From Alphaproteobacteria bacterium (GTDB lineage Bacteria; Pseudomonadota; Alphaproteobacteria; Rhodospirillales; Casp-alpha2), in assembly GCA_014382345.1 (NCBI GenBank), contig JACNJX010000049.1, positions 19,176-83,175 on the forward strand: a stretch of 64,000 bases of DNA, read 5' to 3'. The first letter of the stretch is position 1. Every line of letters starts with the position of its first letter. Below, piece by piece: positions 60,260 to 64,000 of the stretch. A program made the translations under genes and the position numbers. The notes below the pieces were generated by a model. That model saw only the letters and a list, made by a program, of their open reading frames with translations, was not told the DNA's origin and ran no database searches.

Positions 60260-61156
60260 ATGACTGAAAGCGAAATATACCAGGGCTACACCCAGGTGGA
60301 ATTGGACGCCCAATACGACAACCGGTCGCGGGTGCCCGAACACGTCGATATCCATGCCGCCTTTCAGGCCGACGGCGACGCTGTGCTGGCGGACTTCAAT
60401 GCAAGGCTGGATATTCCCTTCGGACCCAGCCCGGAAGAGACGCTCGATATCTACCTGCCCAATGGCGTTTCTTCCGAAGCTGGCGGCGCCCCGGTCAATG
60501 TCTTCCTGCACGGCGGCTACTGGTTCAGCCGCCACAAGAACGACTTCCGCTTTCTGGCCCGTGGCCTGGTTCCGGCGGGCGCCATAATGGTCGTCGTCAA
60601 CTACGCCCTGATCCCATCGGTGGACCTGGATGAACTGGTGCGCCAGTGCCGCGCCGCCGTCGCCTGGACCCACGACAATGCCGCGTCCTTCGGCGGCAAC
60701 CCGGAAAGGATTTACGTCTCAGGACATTCCGCCGGTGGACACCTGACGGCGATGATGATGGCGACGGACTGGCCGGCCTTCCGGGACGGATTGCCCGGCG
60801 ACCTGATCAAGGCCACCACAGCCTTGAGCGGTATTTATGACTTGGCGCCGATCCGCATGACCTTCATGCAGGAGACCCTGCAGTTCACGCCCGATCAGGT
60901 GACCCGCTACAGCCCGGAATTTCTAAGACCCGCTACGAACGCCCCCTTGATCATCGGCGTCGGCGGCGATGAAAGCGAAGAGTTCCTCCGCCAGAGCGAT
61001 GCCCTGATGAAGGCCTGGGGCGCCGGGGGGGGCGGGAGCACGGATTGCTCCTTGATGGTATTGGACGGCATCAACCATTTCACCATCCTCGGCGAATACG
61101 CCAACCCGGAAAGCGATCTGACCCGTGCCGTGGCCCGGCAAATGGGGCTCGGCTGA
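60260..61156 (+). CDS. Alpha/beta hydrolase, arylformamidase-like
   Basis: A 298-residue serine hydrolase. HGGYWFSRHKNDFRFLARGL is the oxyanion region of kynurenine-formamidase-like esterases. The nucleophile elbow is YVSGHSAGGHLTAMM, and the catalytic histidine is in DGINHFTILGEY. The acid is probably in GGDESEEF. The ATG at 60260 gives the usual N-terminus (YTQVELDAQYDNRSRVPEH). It may cleave N-formylkynurenine or a related ester; the substrate is not proven. Confidence 0.87.
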   Translation: MTESEIYQGYTQVELDAQYDNRSRVPEHVDIHAAFQADGDAVLADFNARLDIPFGPSPEETLDIYLPNGVSSEAGGAPVNVFLHGGYWFSRHKNDFRFLARGLVPAGAIMVVVNYALIPSVDLDELVRQCRAAVAWTHDNAASFGGNPERIYVSGHSAGGHLTAMMMATDWPAFRDGLPGDLIKATTALSGIYDLAPIRMTFMQETLQFTPDQVTRYSPEFLRPATNAPLIIGVGGDESEEFLRQSDALMKAWGAGGGGSTDCSLMVLDGINHFTILGEYANPESDLTRAVARQMGLG

Positions 61157-61157
61157 T

Positions 61158-61799
61158 TTGGCCTTTTCGATCGACCTGTTCTGGTCCTTTCGCAGCCCGT
61201 ATTGCTATCTGGCGCTGGACCGGCTTCTCGATCTCAACCGGGACCATGGCGTCGGGATCAACGTCCGCCCGATCTATCCGATCGCCGTGCGCACGCCTGA
61301 TTTCTTCAAGACCACCAACCCCCTGTATCGCCCCTATCATACCCTCGACAGCCACCGGGTCGCCGAACACCTGGGCATGCCGTTTCGCCGCCCTATCCCC
61401 GACCCGATCCGGATGGACATGGAAACCGGCATCCCCGAAAAGGAACAGCCCTATATCTTTCGCCTGACGCGGTTGGGACAAGCGGCGGTTATGGCTGGAA
61501 AGGGCCTGGAATTTCTCGACCACGTATCGCGCATTCTCTGGGACGGCAGCGTCGACAACTGGGACCAGGGGCGTCATCTCGCCGACGCCATGAGCCGCGC
61601 CGGGCTGGATGCGGAGAAACTGGAAAGCGATGTCGCTTTGGCCCCGGAAAAATACGACACCGTCCTGGAAGAAAACCAGAAAGCCCACAACGGTGCGGGG
61701 CACTGGGGCGTGCCGTTGATGGTGCTGGATGGCGAACCCTTCTACGGCCAGGACCGTATCGACCTGTTGATCTGGCGAATGCGCCAAAAGGGACTCTAA
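61158..61799 (+). CDS. 2-hydroxychromene-2-carboxylate isomerase-like protein (DsbA fold)
   Basis: A 213-residue thioredoxin-fold protein of the HCCA isomerase/kappa GST type. The N-terminal FWSFRSPYCYLALDRL has the SPY serine motif in place of a redox CXXC. HWGVPLMVLDGEPFYGQDRID is the C-terminal signature. HCCA isomerase uses glutathione in naphthalene breakdown, but homologues are common without that pathway. The TTG at 61158 is 2 bases after the hydrolase stop; an ATG at 61125 is an alternative. Confidence 0.82.
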   Translation: MAFSIDLFWSFRSPYCYLALDRLLDLNRDHGVGINVRPIYPIAVRTPDFFKTTNPLYRPYHTLDSHRVAEHLGMPFRRPIPDPIRMDMETGIPEKEQPYIFRLTRLGQAAVMAGKGLEFLDHVSRILWDGSVDNWDQGRHLADAMSRAGLDAEKLESDVALAPEKYDTVLEENQKAHNGAGHWGVPLMVLDGEPFYGQDRIDLLIWRMRQKGL

Positions 61800-62212
61800 C
61801 GGCCCGTCTTTTCCGCCAACCCGGCGTTGAAACGGTCCCATTCGACAATAAAGCGCCGGTGGCTGCCCTCGGCGATGACGTCGACCTCATCGCGCGCCGT
61901 GACGCTGAACGCTATCCTGCGGCCATCGACCTCCGTTACCTCAACATCGGCCATGACCTCCATGCCCGGCGGCGTCGCCGCGCGGTGATCGACATCGATG
62001 TGAACGCCGAGACTACCTTCGCCCTCGTCCAGGTGCGGCTTCAACAGTTCCAGACATGCCCATTCGATGAAACCGACCATGAACCCGGTGGCGAACACCT
62101 TGGGCATGGCGACGAAATCCGGAGATTCCGGATACAGGCCGGGCACCGTCTTCGCCTCGGTGACGGTGAAGCGATGCGTATAGGTCAAGCCGGGCACCAG
62201 GGTCGGCTTCAT
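61796..62212 (-). CDS. Hot-dog thioesterase, fluoroacetyl-CoA thioesterase (FlK)-like
   Basis: A 138-residue single hot-dog domain. VFATGFMVGFIEWACLELLKPHL carries the catalytic acid, and GVHIDVDHRAATPPGMEVMAD holds the histidine, as in FlK. FlK hydrolyses fluoroacetyl-CoA; wider homologues have other, mostly unknown acyl-CoA substrates. It overlaps the end of the isomerase gene by 4 bases and is coupled by overlap (TCAT) to the MFS gene upstream. Confidence 0.8.
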   Translation of the reverse strand: MKPTLVPGLTYTHRFTVTEAKTVPGLYPESPDFVAMPKVFATGFMVGFIEWACLELLKPHLDEGEGSLGVHIDVDHRAATPPGMEVMADVEVTEVDGRRIAFSVTARDEVDVIAEGSHRRFIVEWDRFNAGLAEKTGR

Positions 62213-63447
62213 GCGCGTTCACTTCCGTTCATGTCATGGTGCGGCAGCATATACACCAGAACGTTGGCCACCAGCATGGTCCCGGCCAAACAATAGAACA
62301 CCACCGGCAGCCCCCAGGTATCGGCGACCAGCCCGCCGACAAAAGGCGCCGCGCCGGACAACAGAGATTGTGCGCCGAACATGACGCTGGTGGCGCTTCC
62401 GGCCATGTCGGGCGGCGTCAGGTCCATCATCCAGCTATGCACCACGGGCCGGACGGCGAACAACAGGAACCCCAACAGCGAGATTCCGGCGATAAACAAG
62501 ACCTCGTTCCCGGCCAGGGAGAGCGAGGCAATGACAACGGTCGATCCCGTCAATCCGGCCAGCACCACGGGCCGGCGGCCAACCCGGTCGGACCAGGTGC
62601 CGGCGATCGGCCCGGCGATCATGCCGCCCAGTTGCATGGCGGCGATGCCGAGTCCAACGGTGGTGGGGCCGACTTTCAAAACATTGGCGAGATAGAGCGG
62701 AATAAACAGCAACAGGCCGCTTTGCGCCATGGAGCGCACCCCGGCCATCAGCGCCAGTCCGACGACACCCCGGTCGCGGAGCAAGATGGCGATACCTTGT
62801 AAATATTCCCCGATGCTCAAGCCCCGCTTGCTTTCGCCGTTGGAACCGCTGCTCAGGGATTCCCGGCTCCACAGGACAACGCCGATCAAAGCGGCGACCA
62901 TAAATACCGGCAAGGCGCTGACTTTCGCCGTTTCCTGCCACGTCAACCAGACCAATAGTCCGCCCATGGCCAAGGGCGCGATAATGTCGCCGAAACTGGC
63001 TCCGAAGGCGTGGATGGACAGCGCGTATCCCCGGCGGGTGGGGTACAGCCTGGACAGAAACGAAATGGCGGGCGGATGCCACAGGTTGTTGGTGCCGCCG
63101 ACCAGTACCATCATCGCCACCAGGAAGGTGATTTCCACGGCCCAGCCCATGGCCAGGAACGCCGCCGCCCCCAGCGCCAGCGAGGCCACCATCAAAAGCA
63201 CCCTGCGCCCGGTCACATCGACCAGAAGGCCGCTGGCGAAGTTGGCCCCGAAGGCGCTGAAATGGAAAATGGTGAACAGAAGCCCCACCGCAGTATAGCT
63301 CAATTCCAAATCCTGCTGAATGAACGGCAAAAGCACATAGAGCGAGCCGATGATCCAGTGCGTGCCGGCATGGCCGAAACCGACCAGGAAAACGGTTCCC
63401 TGGTGTTTCCATTCCAGACCCGTCAGACGTTCGATGGCAGCGATCAA
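62209..63447 (-). CDS. MFS transporter
   Basis: A 12-helix membrane transporter of about 412 residues. GFGHAGTHWIIGSLYVLLPF is helix 1. The loop between helices 2 and 3 has ASGLLVDVTGRRVLLMV, and the matching loop in the second half GTWSDRVGRRPVVLAG, both of the D-x2-GRR type. No ATG is available at the N-terminus. The TTG at 63447 with GAGG about 10 bases upstream is preferred; the frame is open to a TTG at 63534. Substrate unknown. Confidence 0.85.
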   Translation of the reverse strand: MIAAIERLTGLEWKHQGTVFLVGFGHAGTHWIIGSLYVLLPFIQQDLELSYTAVGLLFTIFHFSAFGANFASGLLVDVTGRRVLLMVASLALGAAAFLAMGWAVEITFLVAMMVLVGGTNNLWHPPAISFLSRLYPTRRGYALSIHAFGASFGDIIAPLAMGGLLVWLTWQETAKVSALPVFMVAALIGVVLWSRESLSSGSNGESKRGLSIGEYLQGIAILLRDRGVVGLALMAGVRSMAQSGLLLFIPLYLANVLKVGPTTVGLGIAAMQLGGMIAGPIAGTWSDRVGRRPVVLAGLTGSTVVIASLSLAGNEVLFIAGISLLGFLLFAVRPVVHSWMMDLTPPDMAGSATSVMFGAQSLLSGAAPFVGGLVADTWGLPVVFYCLAGTMLVANVLVYMLPHHDMNGSERA

Positions 63448-63634
63448 GGGGGGCGATCCTCGTGACAAAAGATAGAGCCTGAATCTAGCCCCCTGCTCAT
63501 ACCTGCACAAGAACCAGTCCAAAAACTCCGCCAACGGTCTGGTACCGATAATCTATTTGCCTGTAATGGGGTTAGCGGCAACAATGCGCGCCAGAAATTA
63601 GGACCAATCAAAACCAACAAATTCAGGGAAACCC

Positions 63635-64000
63635 ATGCAAGACGTTACAGACCAGCTCATTATCGAAAAGAAAGACGGCGTCGGCCGCATAACCTTCGAC
63701 AACCAGGAACGGCGCAACGCGCTAACCTATGAAATGTGGTGTGGCATTCCCGTCGTTCTCGACGACTTCGCCAAGGACGACGGCGTCCGGGTGATCGTGC
63801 TGGCCGGGGCCGGCGGCAAGGCCTTTTCCGCCGGTGCCGATATCTCTCAGTTCGCCAAGAAGCGGTCTTCGGAAGACGCCGTCGCCATCTATAACGAAGC
63901 CGTCGCCGAAGCCACCCACGCGCTGGTCGGCGCGAAGAAACCGGTGATTGCCCAGATCGACGGCTTTTGCGTCGGCGGCGGTCTCGGCGTCGCCATGTGC
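63635..64000 (+). CDS. Enoyl-CoA hydratase/isomerase family protein (N-terminal part)
   Basis: The first 122 codons of a crotonase-fold enzyme; the window ends inside it. The ATG at 63635 has AGGGAAA about 5 bases upstream. GVGRITFDNQERRNALTYEMW is the N-terminal signature. GKAFSAGADISQFAKK and IDGFCVGGGLGVAMC form the oxyanion hole. It would act on an acyl-CoA, for example in beta-oxidation. Confidence 0.9.
   Translation, partial: MQDVTDQLIIEKKDGVGRITFDNQERRNALTYEMWCGIPVVLDDFAKDDGVRVIVLAGAGGKAFSAGADISQFAKKRSSEDAVAIYNEAVAEATHALVGAKKPVIAQIDGFCVGGGLGVAMC

Overview
The window is high-GC, densely coded DNA of alphaproteobacterial type, most likely from a Rhodospirillales-like and possibly marine bacterium. 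This rests on four things: an F0 ATP synthase operon (atpI-atpB-atpE-b'-b) with no F1 genes beside it; a complete division and cell wall (dcw) cluster continuing into lpxC-bamD-recN-ligA; TRAP transporters; and a TTAA-N7-TTAA motif resembling a CtrA site. No rRNA, tRNA, CRISPR array, transposase or integrase was seen. The one structured RNA gene recognised with confidence is rnpB.

Layout. 1-6.2 kb: end of a DctP-type TRAP receptor gene, a DUF2336 protein, a small cytochrome c, and a TAXI-type TRAP operon (receptor, fused permease, UspA protein). 6.2-10.2 kb: a class III aminotransferase with a coupled unknown gene, then apt and mutY. 10.3-17.6 kb: DciA-like protein, DsbA-like thioredoxin, smc, and the F0 operon. 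17.6-44.3 kb, all on the minus strand: a GT-C-like membrane protein, ligA, recN, bamD, lpxC, ftsZ, ftsA, ftsQ, ddl, murB, murC, murG, ftsW, murD, mraY, murF, murE, ftsI, ftsL, rsmH and mraZ. Most dcw junctions are ATGA overlaps, so translation is probably coupled. A UUCG-loop terminator separates lpxC from bamD. 44.3-47.3 kb: a MraZ-operator-like array, a decayed copy of the 3' end of rnpB, one methyltransferase/ATP-grasp fusion gene, then intact rnpB. This looks like the scar of an integration at the rnpB 3' end. 47.3-56 kb: AmpD-like amidase, DjlA-like co-chaperone, DUF3750 protein, FAD oxidoreductase, PilZ protein, 2-hydroxyacid dehydrogenase, and a divergent 5-oxoprolinase. 56-64 kb: TolC-family protein, two small unknown genes, an orphan response regulator, a multi-hairpin region that looks like a minus-strand sRNA, a GST/arylformamidase-like/HCCA-isomerase-like operon, a FlK-like thioesterase, an MFS transporter, and the start of an enoyl-CoA hydratase gene cut by the window edge.

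Together the core genes supply peptidoglycan precursors and the divisome (mur, mraY, fts), lipid A synthesis (lpxC), outer membrane protein assembly (bamD), chromosome maintenance (smc, recN, ligA, mutY) and the proton channel of ATP synthase. The least conventional parts are the rnpB-flanked fusion gene and the putative sRNA near 59.3-59.5 kb. Starts were moved from the longest open frame to an internal codon where a ribosome-binding site, signal peptide or family N-terminus called for it. Function calls rest on motifs read by eye; no database search was possible.
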